Part shown: positions 12,401 through 21,392 of the stretch, one piece after another
Layout of the letters: each line of letters starts with the position of its first letter
Numbering within the stretch: the first letter of the stretch is position 1
Assembly: GCA_003117195.1 (NCBI GenBank)
Contig: BDSI01000098.1
Span: forward strand, 262,501 to 326,500
DNA length: 64,000 bases
Source of the DNA: Eudorina sp. 2006-703-Eu-15
Taxonomy: Eukaryota; Chlorophyta; Chlorophyceae; Chlamydomonadales; Volvocaceae
Reading direction: 5' to 3'
Translations under genes and position numbers: made by a program
Notes under the pieces: generated by a model
What the model saw: only the letters and a program-made list of their open reading frames with translations
Told to the model about the DNA's origin: nothing
Database searches by the model: none

Positions 12401-15400
12401 GGCCCAGCAGCAGCAGCAGCAGCTGGTGGTCAAGGCCCCCCTGGCCGCCACACACGGCCAGACCATCACGCTGCGCGTCACCGCCACCTACAGCGGCAGC
12501 ACCGCCGCCGGGTCCGCGGAAGTGGTGGTGGTCGCTACCGGCGCCTCGCCCCAGGCGGCGCTGAGCGGCCCCGCGGGCGACGTGCTGGACAACACCACGC
12601 TGCTGCTTGACGCCCGGAGGTCCTCTGACCCGGATGCGCCCAGCAGCCCCCAGGCGGCGCTCAAGTACAGCTGGGAGTGCAGGTGGGTTGGGAGAAGAGG
12701 GGGAGCCTGGAGTGGTGGGAGGGAGGGGAGGCGGCTCAAATACAGCTGGGAATGCAGGTGGGAGGGGGCAGGAGGGGCGGGGCGCCTGGAATTTGGAAAA
12801 CAAAAGGCTGGACGGAGTGATTGATGGGCCGGCCTTCCCTGTCATCTGAACCTGCTGTAGGTAAATACAGCTGTGTCCACCTACCGTACCACTGCTTGAC
12901 GTTACATGATGCGATGCTGGTGGTCCATCAATCAGCATCATCGCCAGAAAGGGGCGCGTGGGCACAACATCTGGCCTTACCGTAACTGACCGCACGCTTT
13001 GCGTCGTCCCCTCCCTCGCGCCTCCGTCGATCGCCCCCAACCCCGCTGCCGGGCTCATCAGGCGCGAGGACTACCCCACGCCGTGCTTCTCCTCCTCGAC
13101 GCAAGGCGACCAGACCACCACCGCGGGCGTGTGGAGCATCCCGTCGGGCCTGCTGGCCAGCGGCGTGTGGCACACCGTCACCGTCCTGGTGTTCAAGGAG
13201 GTGGCGCCGGGCGCGTCGCCGCTCAACGCCTCCGCCTCCGTCACCTTCCGGCCCCGCTCCGCCGCCAGCCCCTTCCCGCAGGGCGCCCTCTCGCGGCAGT
13301 GCGCGGCGGCGGCCTGCGCCGCGCCGCACAGCACCGACAAGAACCTCACGGTGGGCGGAGGCGTCGGTGGGCGGGGCCCGTCAGGGGGTTGTCAGGGGAT
13401 TGTGAGTGCGTGCCATTGGGTGTCAGGTGGTGAGGGTGTCAGGTGGTGAGGGTGTCAGGTGGTGAGGGTGTCAGGTGGTGAGGGTGTCAGGTGGTGAGGG
13501 TGTCAGGTGGTGAGGGTGTCAGGTGGTGAGGGTGTCAGTATCGGAGTACTGAGCCGCCAGAAAAGAGGAGTCCAGCGCGCCAGGCGATGAAGAGGGCGTC
13601 TGGGGGTGTTGGTGGGTTACTAGATGACGCAGGAATAGCTAGAGCTCAAAGGGTGACGCAATGACGACCGCGCAAATGTATGTACGCCGATGTTTCTGTC
13701 AATGCCGCCGACAGATACCGGGTGTGCCATGGGCTCATCCGGGGTGCCATGATCATGGCCGCGTGGACCTGGTCATTATGTAGATGGCTTGCCATGGTGT
13801 ACACAGTTGATCCCTTTTCGGGGTCCGCTGTGACGTTCATTCATTCATGGAAAGCAGCAAGCAAGACCCCAGCAGCAAGCCCGCGCTGTCTCTGTTCTGT
13901 GTGGTTCCACATGCCGTAACTCCACATGCCGGCGCTCTCCCCGTTCCCTGCTGACGTCTTCCTCTGCGCAGGTCTTGCTCCAGCTGGCGTCGCCGTACAA
14001 TACGGCAGCCACCGCCGCAACCGTCACCGTCAGCTGGTCCAGCGCCGAGGCGCCCGCGGTGTCGACCCTGACCGCCGTCTCCGCCGTCTCCGACCCTTCC
14101 GCCGGCCTGCCCGACGGTGCCTTCCGGCTCACTATCCCGGCATCGGCGCTGCCCTCCTCGCAGAGCAGCATCACCATCACCGCCAACCTGGCCGCAGCCG
14201 CCACGGCGAGCGCCGCCGCCGCCACCGGCGTCGCAACGGTCACGGTGCCGCTGAACTCCGCGCCGTACTGCACGCTCAATGCGTCCGACCCGGCCGCGTG
14301 CTTCGCCCTCACCTCCCTGGACTCGACCTTCCCCACGGCCGCGTTCACGCTCCGCGCGCGCGGCTGGGCCGACGTGGGCCAGGACTCCAGCCAGCAGCTC
14401 CGGTACGAATTCGGTGTACGGCAGGCGCTGTCTCTCAGCGGCGGCGGCGGCGGTGGTGGTTCTGTGTTGGTCAACCTGGTGCAGCAAGTGGGTACGGCAA
14501 CGTCGGCGACGCTGGTCGGCCTGCCGCAGGGCGCCGTACAGTTGTACGGCTGTGCCATTGACGCGGACGGCTCCAGGACGTGCGGCAGGGTCAACGTGAC
14601 CGTGTCGGCGCCTGCCGCCGGGTTCAACGCAACGGCTGCTATGGCGTCAGTCAATGTCACGGACATGCTGCAGGTGCGATGCAAGGAAAATACGTATGTT
14701 TGGTCATTTGCAGGTTATTATGGCAAGTATTTTGGTGCTTGGTTTGGGTCGGGTGGGTCTCTTCTGAAACCACAGAAGAAGTTTTTTATGTATTCGGTTT
14801 CGGTATATCCGCGCACATTGGCCGCTGGTGCCTCGACTCGTTCTTGCCTTAAAACGCCATGTGCCCATGTCATTGCATGGGCTTCAAGACATGTATTGGC
14901 AAACAGACTATGTGACTATCCCATATACTGCCGTACGCCCCTACTCGATCCGCCGTACTCGCAGGCCAACGACCAGAGATCCCTCCTGCAGGCGGCTAAC
15001 CAGATGGCGCAGCTTGCGCTGATGGCGCTGAGCAGCGGCGGCGGTGGTGATGATGGTGGCGGCGGCGGCGGAAACAGCAGTGCCAATGCGCAGGCGGTTT
15101 CGGAGCTTGTGGGCAAGATGGGTGTGGCGCTGGTGCAGGCGATGCTCAGCGGGGGAGCGCTGCAGGATGCGGAACAGGCGAGTGGGGTGGTGGGATCATG
15201 GGGGCCGCGGGTGGCGGAGTGCACGACAATAATATTATAATGTAATAATATATTATAACATGCATACTAATATACGTTACGGTTCATTACTAGTATAATA
15301 TTATGTTGTGGTATTACAATTTTATAATATTTAGTATTACTATTTATAAAATAGTATTATAGTAGCATTTAATACGGAAACCATATGTATTATTTTAACA

Positions 15401-17034
15401 AATTTCTATAAATGGTATCCATGTTTGTACTGCTGTAATGGCTCCCAGTAAGGCCTTACACCTTCAAAACCTCCGTCCATGCCTGCCTGCAGGCGCCCCA
15501 GGCCGTCGCCGCCATGGCCTCCCTCGCCTCCAGCGCCGCGTCCCTGTCCGACCAGGCCAAGGAGGCCTTCCTGACCGCCGTCAAGTCCGCAGCGCAGACG
15601 CTGGACAGCATCGACAGCAGCGGCGGCGACTCCTCCACCCTCAACAGCTTCGTGACGCAGCTCTGCCGCCTCCTCGGCGCCTCCATGCCCACCGCCAACG
15701 CCACCTCCTCCTCCGTCAACTCCACCGCCCGGCGTGCGATCCTGCACGACCCCTCAGGCGGGCCCCGCGCCCTCCTGGACTCCTCCACCACCGCCACCGC
15801 CACCGCCTGGTCACGACTGACCGACCTCCTCTCCGTGGCGGACCGCATCGGCAACGCGCTCAGCCGCCAGGCGGTCCCCCTCGGGCCCTATCTAGCGGCC
15901 GGCGACGGCGGCATCTACGTCTCCGCGGCCGCGCTGCCCACCTCTTCCGCTGCCGCGGCGGCTGCGGTCAACCTCAGCGCCGGACCGAGGGCCGTCTCCA
16001 CATCCTCCAGCAGCAGTACATCATCATCGTCGTCGTCGTCGTCGTCGTCGGGGGCTTCTGGCCGCCGCCGCCGCGCGCTGCTGGCGGCGGCTTCCTCCGC
16101 CAACGACGCAAACGTGGACGTGCAGCTGGTCCTGACCGCCTCCGCCGCGGCGGCGGCGTCGGGATACACCGTGGACCTGCAGTACATGCCGTCGGCGGCG
16201 GCGGCGCTGTCCACGGCAGTCTCCTCGGGCCTGCCCGCCAACGCCTCGCTCCTAACCGGCCTGGTCGCCCTGACATGGAACCCAGCCTCCACGTCCGCAG
16301 CCGCCACCCAAGCGGCTCTCACCGCCGGCACCTACTACTTCACCGTCAGCGTCCCCGCACCAGCAGCGTACGACACGGCGAAGCGCGCGGGCTGCATGTC
16401 GTACAACGCCTCCACCAACACCGTGTCCGGCGTCCTGGCGAACGGCAGCTTTGCCGTACCCGCCAAGTACGACAATACGACCGGCCGGCTGGTGTGCAAC
16501 GTCAGCGCCGCGGACACGTTCTTCGTGGCGCAGTCCGCGGCGTCGACGTCGGCGTCCTCATCCGGGGGAAGTACGGGCCTCAACGTGGGTGCGGTCGTCG
16601 GCGGTGTGATCGGCGGGGTCGTGGGCCTTATGCTCCTGGCGGCAGTCATCGTGGCCGTCGCGCTCGTGGTGGCGCGCAAGCACCGCCAGCAGACACGGGT
16701 TGCAGCAGCGGCGGATGGCGACGGCGGCGGCAGCGGCGGCGGCGGCGGTCCGGGGCCTGTCAAGCCCGCCTCCGGCCGAGACGCTGTGCCCCCCGTGGAA
16801 GAGCAGCAGCAGCAGCAGCAGGCTGTTGCGGAGGGCACGCTGGTTTCGGAGCCGCGGACCGACTTGGGACAGCCGCCCGCGATCCGCACCGGGCCCCGCG
16901 CCGTGGCTGCTGCCCCGCTGCGGGGGCCGGTTGCTGCGAAGGGCTCCGGCGGCTCCGGCGATGACGCCACGCCCCGTCGGCGCGCGACGCTGGCCTGGCA
17001 GGAGTCCCAGAAGGGGCTGCAGCAGCAGGAGTAG
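367..17034 (+). CDS. EGF/glycoside-hydrolase-like/REJ-domain single-pass membrane protein (5' partial)
   Basis: Predicted cell-surface or extracellular-matrix enzyme-receptor. Exons: 367-835, 1372-1572, 1973-2222, 2543-2674, 2957-3133, 3397-3732, 3976-4383, 4734-4802, 5018-5251, 5692-5771, 7347-7642, 8675-9525, 9923-10174, 10480-10569, 10912-11298, 11763-11931, 12340-12682, 13062-13350, 13972-14673, 14965-~15189, 15493-17034. Joined, they give exactly 2,499 codons plus TAG. Seen in order: Cys-rich EGF-like modules (residues 1-105); a TIM-barrel glycosidase-like domain (about 120-680) with EHSNEVW (Glu409) and ITYEAG (Glu583) as acid/base and nucleophile candidates; a Cys/Ser segment with a WGDC...RFRNVMC thrombospondin-1-like pattern; an SPPPSPPPP linker; REJ/PKD-like beta domains (about 1280-1910); a membrane helix (about 2350-2377); and a 120-residue Gln/Gly-rich tail. 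Many N-glycosylation sequons are present. Known: the glycosidase-like family is usually a secreted bacterial or fungal 'cellulose-binding' protein; REJ domains occur in polycystin-1-type receptors. The substrate is unknown. The exon 20 donor is the least certain boundary. Confidence 0.85.
2735..2866 (-). repeat. Dispersed repeat family B, two neighbouring copies
   Basis: Two matches in the intron between exons 4 and 5: GGAACCCGCCCGACCC near 2740 and GAGAAACCCGCCCGACCC near 2840, both followed by TAACCA or GAACCA and both preceded by a GTGGGTGGCTGG motif upstream. The reverse orientation (TTTGGGTCGGGCGGGTTT) occurs elsewhere in the window. Confidence 0.6.
4438..4476 (-). repeat. Dispersed repeat family A, copy 1
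   Basis: The reverse complement reads GGATGTTACAGCGGACGCCG followed by CGGGTCATCGG, the same core as the copies at 5500, 9598, 17871 and 39720. It lies in the intron between exons 7 and 8 of the REJ-domain gene. Confidence 0.7.
5500..5575 (+). repeat. Dispersed repeat family A, copy 2
   Basis: Carries ATATTACG...GTGTTACAGCGGACTCCG, then TCATCGGTGACAGCC and a second GGCGACAGCC, in the intron between exons 9 and 10. Confidence 0.75.
6000..7149 (+). repeat. GGAT/poly-G satellite inside intron 10
   Basis: After five copies of a 10-bp CCCTGATGGA unit, about 1.1 kb is almost pure (GGAT)n with phase slips. It is interrupted by poly-G runs at 6168-6197 (30 G), 6230-6248 (19 G) and 6351-6410 (60 G). 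It lies wholly within the intron between exons 10 (ends 5771) and 11 (starts 7347). The period-4 repeat creates long stop-free frames in several registers (Met-Asp-Gly-Trp on plus, Ile-His-Pro-Ser on minus) that are not genes. Poly-G this long is also where assemblies are least reliable. Confidence 0.95.
7201..7313 (+). repeat. TATCATGACCTCA tandem repeat with TGACGTCA palindromes
   Basis: About eight degenerate copies of a 13-bp unit (TATCATGACCTCA) follow the satellite. Several copies read TGACGTCA, the palindromic CRE/bZIP half-site pair. It sits about 35 bp before the acceptor of exon 11. A regulatory role is possible but unproven. Confidence 0.8.
7643..8674 (+). other. Intron 11 (1,032 bp), AT-richer than surroundings
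   Basis: Donor GTACGA, acceptor CCCACAG at 8668-8674. The first two thirds (about 7700-8400) are clearly lower in GC than neighbouring introns and show no coding bias; they look like an old insertion. No recognisable gene or terminal repeat is seen. Confidence 0.55.
8675..9525 (+). other. Ser-run, thrombospondin-like and SPPPSPPPP linker exon (exon 12)
   Basis: This 851-nt exon opens with [11 protein letters not shown], passes through a long serine run and continues RFRNVMC, which matches the W..C...R.R..C spacing of a thrombospondin type-1 repeat interrupted by a Ser-rich insert. It then has Cys-containing segments and a Ser-Pro-rich stretch (about 9205-9345) of the kind hydroxylated and arabinosylated in volvocine wall proteins such as pherophorins. 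It separates the hydrolase-like and REJ-like halves. The thrombospondin assignment is a pattern match only. Confidence 0.55.
9598..9692 (+). repeat. Dispersed repeat family A, copy 3
   Basis: Carries TGTTACAGCGGACCCCG, CGGGTCATCGGTGACAGCC and the downstream TCCTCACCATACACTGC shared with copy 4. It lies in the intron between exons 12 and 13. Confidence 0.8.
11590..11762 (+). repeat. CCCTCCCTCGGCG tandem repeat forming an oversized pyrimidine tract
   Basis: About eight copies of a 13-bp C/T-rich unit run directly into the CCCGCAG acceptor of exon 16 (exon starts 11763). A second CCCTCCCGCC repeat at 12295-12339 abuts the exon 17 acceptor in the same way. Confidence 0.85.
13421..13538 (+). repeat. 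16-bp tandem repeat GGTGAGGGTGTCAGGT
   Basis: Seven near-perfect copies in the intron between exons 18 and 19. Each unit contains GGTGAGG, a good 5' splice-site-like string, so the array is a row of decoy donors 75-190 nt past the true donor at 13351. Confidence 0.9.
14736..14768 (+). repeat. Dispersed repeat family B, copy in the intron between exons 19 and 20
   Basis: TTTGGGTCGGGTGGGTCTC followed by TTCTGAAACC, the plus-orientation form of the family B motif, within a relatively AT-rich intron. Confidence 0.55.
15226..15412. other. AT-rich insert in the last intron of the REJ-domain gene
   Basis: About 190 bp made almost only of A and T (ATAATATTATAATG, TATAATATTATG, TTATAATATTTAG and similar short palindromes) in an otherwise GC-rich gene. 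The composition resembles organelle-type DNA or a small AT-rich element. It lies inside the intron between exon 20 (about 15189) and exon 21 (15493), so it does not disturb the protein. Confidence 0.85.
16576..16680 (+). other. Transmembrane helix of the REJ-domain protein
   Basis: The codons from [14 protein letters not shown] through [15 protein letters not shown] form an uninterrupted hydrophobic stretch of about 27 residues followed by RKH, a normal stop-transfer arrangement with the N-terminal side outside the cell. The tail after it is Gly/Gln-rich with scattered basic and Ser residues and ends at the TAG at 17032. Confidence 0.85.
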
Positions 17035-17870
17035 TTGGTTGTTGGTAGTTAGGAGTTACCACGCAGTTAGGGGTTCGGATCAGAAGGCAAAAATGATGAG
17101 GGCAATACGGCCCATCGAAATGCCAGTTGATGACCGTCATCTACATCTACATGCGCACTGGGGGACGGTACTGGGATCCGCGTGTATGTGTGACGGCGTG
17201 AGGGCGTGTGCACGTGTGCGTGCGTGCGTGTGTGCGTGTGTGCGCGTGTATTGAAGTCCTCAGGGTCGGGGATCTATGGGGGGAGGATGTCCCGCGCTCG
17301 CTGCTCGTTGGTGTCGACGGACTGGATGTCAGGGGATGTCCCATCAAGGGTTGTGTGCTTGTGTCCGTGGGTGCAAGCGGGGTCGTTGTTTGCCGTGCGA
17401 TTCATTTATTCGTCGTTTGCCGTCGCTTTCTTTAAAGTTTCAGTTTGTTTCTATAGTTGTTTGCCGTGCTGGAGACAGCGCGAATGCATGGCGCGTGAGG
17501 TACGGAAGGTAAGAAGAAGCCCTTTGAGGGAATTGAGGCGGCTTCTTGATTAAAGCCCCAGCCGATTTGCCGCAGGTACGGCAGGTACGGCGGGCGCGCG
17601 AGACAGAGCGAGCCCTGTTGCAAATCGCGTCGAGCGACTCGCGACTGGGGAGTGGTCGGGGGGAGGCTGCTGGGCGTACTTCCGTATTACATCCCGCCTC
17701 GGCAGGATTCATCTTCATAAATTTTGTGATTCTCGAATTTTCTGGGAATCTAGCGTTTGCCGGCCTTCATGCCGTGATATAATTTCGCGCCGTCGGCGCG
17801 CTCTCACAGAAAGAGGTGTTCCGGCCTGTTTGCACCTGCTTGTAGTGCTGCGGTCCGGGACTGATGCGTT

Positions 17871-17962
17871 AGTATTATTAGGATGTTACAGCGGACCCCG
17901 CGGGTCATCGGTGACAGCCCCGGCGACAGCCGAGGCGTCCTCACCATACACTGCCTAAAAGA
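17871..17962 (+). repeat. Dispersed repeat family A, copy 4
   Basis: The most complete copy: ATTATTAGGATGTTACAGCG, then GACCCCGCGGGTCATCGG, TGACAGCC twice, and TCCTCACCATACACTGCC. It lies in the intergenic region downstream of the REJ-domain gene. Confidence 0.8.
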
Positions 17963-18367
17963 ACTAACGCCACCATGCGTTATCAAGACAAGTTCAGCTT
18001 TGAATCGGCCGTTGACGTCCAGTCGGGCTTTTCAAAGCTGCGGGCTGGGTGGGCCCTGGTGGGCCCATGGCGCCGAGGTGAAGGGGCTGGCGATTGCAGC
18101 CATCCAGCGCGCGGCGGTGTCTTTTTTGCAATCGGTTTGCAAGGGCGGCTGTTACCTACCTGCAGGGCTACCTACCGCGTGCAATACCGGGCGATCCGAT
18201 GTCGTGACTGTAGGACGCCGCGACTGTAGGACGCCGCGACTGTAGGACGGACGCCGTGTGGGCCACGCGCTGCGCGCTGAATGCATGACGGGTGCGACTG
18301 GTCCGCAGGCGGGCGTATGGCTGGGCGGCTGGGCGTATGAAGGGGAGGCTGGGAAGCGTGAGTGGGT

Positions 18368-18372
18368 TGTAA
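18368..18372 (+). terminator. Possible TGTAA poly(A) signal of the REJ-domain gene
   Basis: First TGTAA on the plus strand after the stop at 17034. This would give a 1.3-kb 3' UTR that includes repeat family A; long, but seen in volvocines. Confidence 0.3.
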
Positions 18373-18801
18373 ACAGGGAACGGAGGGCAGGACGCATGGC
18401 TGGGAGGCGTGGTGTGTGGGCGGAGGAACGGACGGGGAAAGGTACAGTCTGGGTGGCAGGTGCAGGCTGGCCGTTGTCACTGGCGGGTAAACGGTGGATG
18501 AGGGCGGCAGATGTGTTACTTTCTTGATGCTTGACGATCTTGACTCATCAGAGATGCGAAGCCGTACACCATTTCGTACACGATTCGGGGAGTTCGCGCG
18601 TGCCTGCGGTGCCACGGCTACCCCGCACTCCGTGAATCGGCGACTGCCCGCATTGCCACACATTGCACTCGCCTGCACTTGCCTGTGATCCTCCACGGGC
18701 CCACCCCCGGGGTCTCAACCCTCCACCACCATCCAAGGAAAACCGCTGACGGCATAATGAGGGCGCAATCGTGTGGGCAGATTTACGGGATGTGTGCGAC
18801 C

Positions 18802-19420
18802 GTGTTTGTTTGTTTGTTTGTTTGTTTGTTTGTTGGATTTCGGCGGGCTGTAGGCGTTTCCCAAGCCGTTGGATTTCGGCGGGCTGTAGGCGTTTCCCAA
18901 GCCGTTGGATTTCGGCGGGCTGGAGGCGTTTCCCAAGCCGTTGGATTTCGGCGGGCTGTAGGCGTTTCCCAAGCCGTTGGATTTCGGCGGGCTGTAGGCG
19001 TTTCCCAAGCCGTTGGATTTCGGCGGGCTGTAGGCGTTTCCCAAGCCGTTGGATTTCGGCGGGCTGTAGGCGTTTCCCAAGCCGTTGGATTTCGGCGGGC
19101 TGTAGGCGTTTCCCAAGCCGTTGGATTTCGGCGGGCTGTAGGCGTTTCCCAAGCCGTTGGATTTCGGCGGGCTGTAGGCGTTTCCCAAGCCGTTGGATTT
19201 CGGCGGGCTGTAGGCGTTTCCAAGCCGTTTGATTTCGGCGGGCTGTAGGCGTTTCCAAGCCGTTGGATTTCGGCGGGCTGTAGGCGTTCCCAAGCCGTTG
19301 GATTTCGGCGGGCTGTAGGCGTTTCCCAAGCCGTTGGATTTCGGCGGGCTGGAGGCGTTTCCCAAGCCGTTGGATTTCGGCGGGCTGGAGGCGTTCCCCA
19401 AGCCGTTGGATTTCGGCGGA
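18802..19420 (+). repeat. 36-bp satellite array preceded by (TTTG)n
   Basis: (TTTG)8 at 18802-18834 runs into about 16 head-to-tail copies of a 36-bp unit starting GGATTTCGGCGGGCTG and continuing TAGGCGTTTCCCAAGCCGTT (18835-19420). Copies differ mainly by a T/G change (CTGTAGG or CTGGAGG) and by single-base C deletions in three adjacent units near 19215-19290. Because 36 is divisible by three, stop-free frames exist on both strands; they are not genes. Confidence 0.95.
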
Positions 19421-19684
19421 ATCTGGGTGAATATTGATTCGAACCACAGTGGACCGCAGCGGGTCATCGGTGAGCGGCGATTGACCTCCTGTTAATAAAT
19501 CACGAACAGGACAGTGATACGGGACGCCCCTCCGCAACAGAGGAGTGCCTCGGTGGCGTCCTTGATGGGCAGGGAAGGGTAGCTGCTCCGGTCAGAGTCA
19601 GACCCGGTTCCGAGAGATGTGACGAACAGGACTGGGACCCCCCCAAGTCCGCTCCGCAATCGATTCAGCTCTGCCTCAGCCTAC

Positions 19685-19689
19685 TTACA
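19685..19689 (-). terminator. TGTAA poly(A) signal of MED20
   Basis: TTACA on the plus strand, about 285 nt beyond the stop codon on the minus strand; the usual position and sequence for a volvocine poly(A) signal. Confidence 0.6.
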
Positions 19690-19972
19690 AGGAAGTGCCC
19701 CCGCTCTCCACGAATCACATCCGCCCTACATCTCCCGACAAAGGCGGTTGGTGGTTGTCAGTTACGAGAACGACTTCCCGCAACGAGCCACCGCTCCTGA
19801 CAGATTGACAGCCGTCCCGCCAACTGTCACCAACCGCCCGCCGCACTAAAAACCCCCGCTCTTGCGAATGCAGCTGTACGACCGCTTCGCTGCCCGCTTC
19901 ACAGTCGTGTGTATAAGGAAGAGGAAGAGGGACAGGAGGAGAAGGGAGAGAGAGGGGGATTGCCTCCGCCTG

Positions 19973-20401
19973 CTACTGCTTCGCCTGGCCGGTCGCGAGT
20001 GGGGGCGTCGGCGCCACCGCCGCCGCCGGGGCCTGTTGGCCAGCCGCTGCGGCGGCCGCCGCCGCCGCCGCCGAGCTGCTCAACATTAGCCCCACCAGGT
20101 CACTGTATGCCACCGCCGCGTGAATACGGCTGTACGGCTGGTTTGCAATGCCGTACTTTTCGTATGACGGCTTGACCACCTCGAGCCTGGATTGGGTGTG
20201 CGAAGGCACAAAACGGCGTCGTGACTTCAAACAAAATCTAGAAAATAGCACTACTAGGTTTGGGAGTTTGGTTAGTATCCTCCAGAACGGCTGAACAGGC
20301 AGGCAGGCAGAGGAATGCCAAACGACATCATGGGCGTAGCGGCACCGGGTCTCGGAGGCTGCTGCTGCTACCCGCGTGTGTGCCCGTCCTACGTGAGTGC
20401 T

Positions 20402-20432
<31 letters not shown>

Positions 20433-20525
20433 TACTTAAGCAGGCAGAACAGGAGTGCGTGACATGCGAGGGGCCGAGTGGCGCCCAATAGTTTGCCCGT
20501 ATGCGTATTTAATATACCCCACCCG

Positions 20526-20563
<38 letters not shown>

Positions 20564-21347
20564 CGTTACATATCTGCCGGGCCGACACTGGCCGGGGGCG
20601 CTAACCCGCCCCATACGGGAGACCGCCGAAGCACTTTCCCCCGGATACGGGGGAAAGGGGCGTAAGGGGCCTCTGTCCCCTCGCTCTCAACCTAGGGCGC
20701 GTGCCCGATCCCCGAGGATCGGTGACCGCTGTGCCCCCTCAAGGGAGTGGGCGAAGGCCCATCCCGGGCGGTCTGCGCCTCGCAGTCCGCTGTTCAACCT
20801 CCTCAAGTCCTTGCAGCACCCAGGGCGCGTTTCGGAGGCGCGCCCCTGCTTGGTGCGGTAAAACTAGCCTGGTCCCGCGTCCCAACCTAATCGTAATAGC
20901 TAGGGTTGCACCCTCCGGCAGGCCTGCCTGCCCAGCTGAGCCAGAGCGAGGCGGCTCGCACGCGTCAGGCCTTGCTGGGTCCGGGTATGCAGTCGGGTGC
21001 TCCATGATGGGGCTATGGTTTGCACAAGGCAGCACATCACCACGCAAGCTTCCCTGTCGTACACCCCTTCCCGTCGCAAGCGGCCCTCGCCTACACGTCC
21101 CGCTCGCTGCCAACTCCCACTGGTCTGGCCCGACCCTCCTCGGGCACCCACGGATCCCCATCGTGCCCGGAAGTGGGCTTCCCTAGTCCCAATCCCTACC
21201 CCCTAGCGTCTCGCGCTGCTATCTATCCATCACGAGTCTACGTCTACTGGCTGCACGCAGCGGATCCGGCCGTCCACCACCGATAGGATTGGGTGGTCCG
21301 GTCCCACCCCCTCCCATCCCCGTCGCGGTCGGCCCAGTGCGAATTGC

Positions 21348-21392
<45 letters not shown>

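Larger units (their letters stand above)
10912..14673 (+). other. REJ/PKD-like beta-domain region (exons 15-19)
   Basis: Exons 15-19 encode repeated beta-rich modules with the hallmarks of receptor-for-egg-jelly domains: [10 protein letters not shown] followed by a Trp (VVWELV), then [26 protein letters not shown] and YSWECR with paired Cys, then VWSIPSGLL and LRARGW...YEFGVR. REJ domains are known from sea urchin sperm receptors and polycystin-1. This region leads to a juxtamembrane segment and the transmembrane helix, as in those receptors, but no PLAT or channel domain follows. Confidence 0.65.
17035..19972. other. Convergent intergenic region between the REJ-domain gene and MED20
   Basis: Contains the plus-strand 3' UTR, TG-rich stretches near 17190-17250, repeat family A copy 4, short direct repeats CTGTAGGACGCCGCGA near 18215-18245, the 36-bp satellite, and the minus-strand 3' UTR of MED20. 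No open frame here has the codon bias of the neighbouring genes. Confidence 0.6.

Noticed and set aside
18548..19537. 150-330 codon repeat-protein-like frames on both strands
   Set aside because: Product of the 36-bp satellite, whose unit length is divisible by three. No start context, splice structure or homologue.
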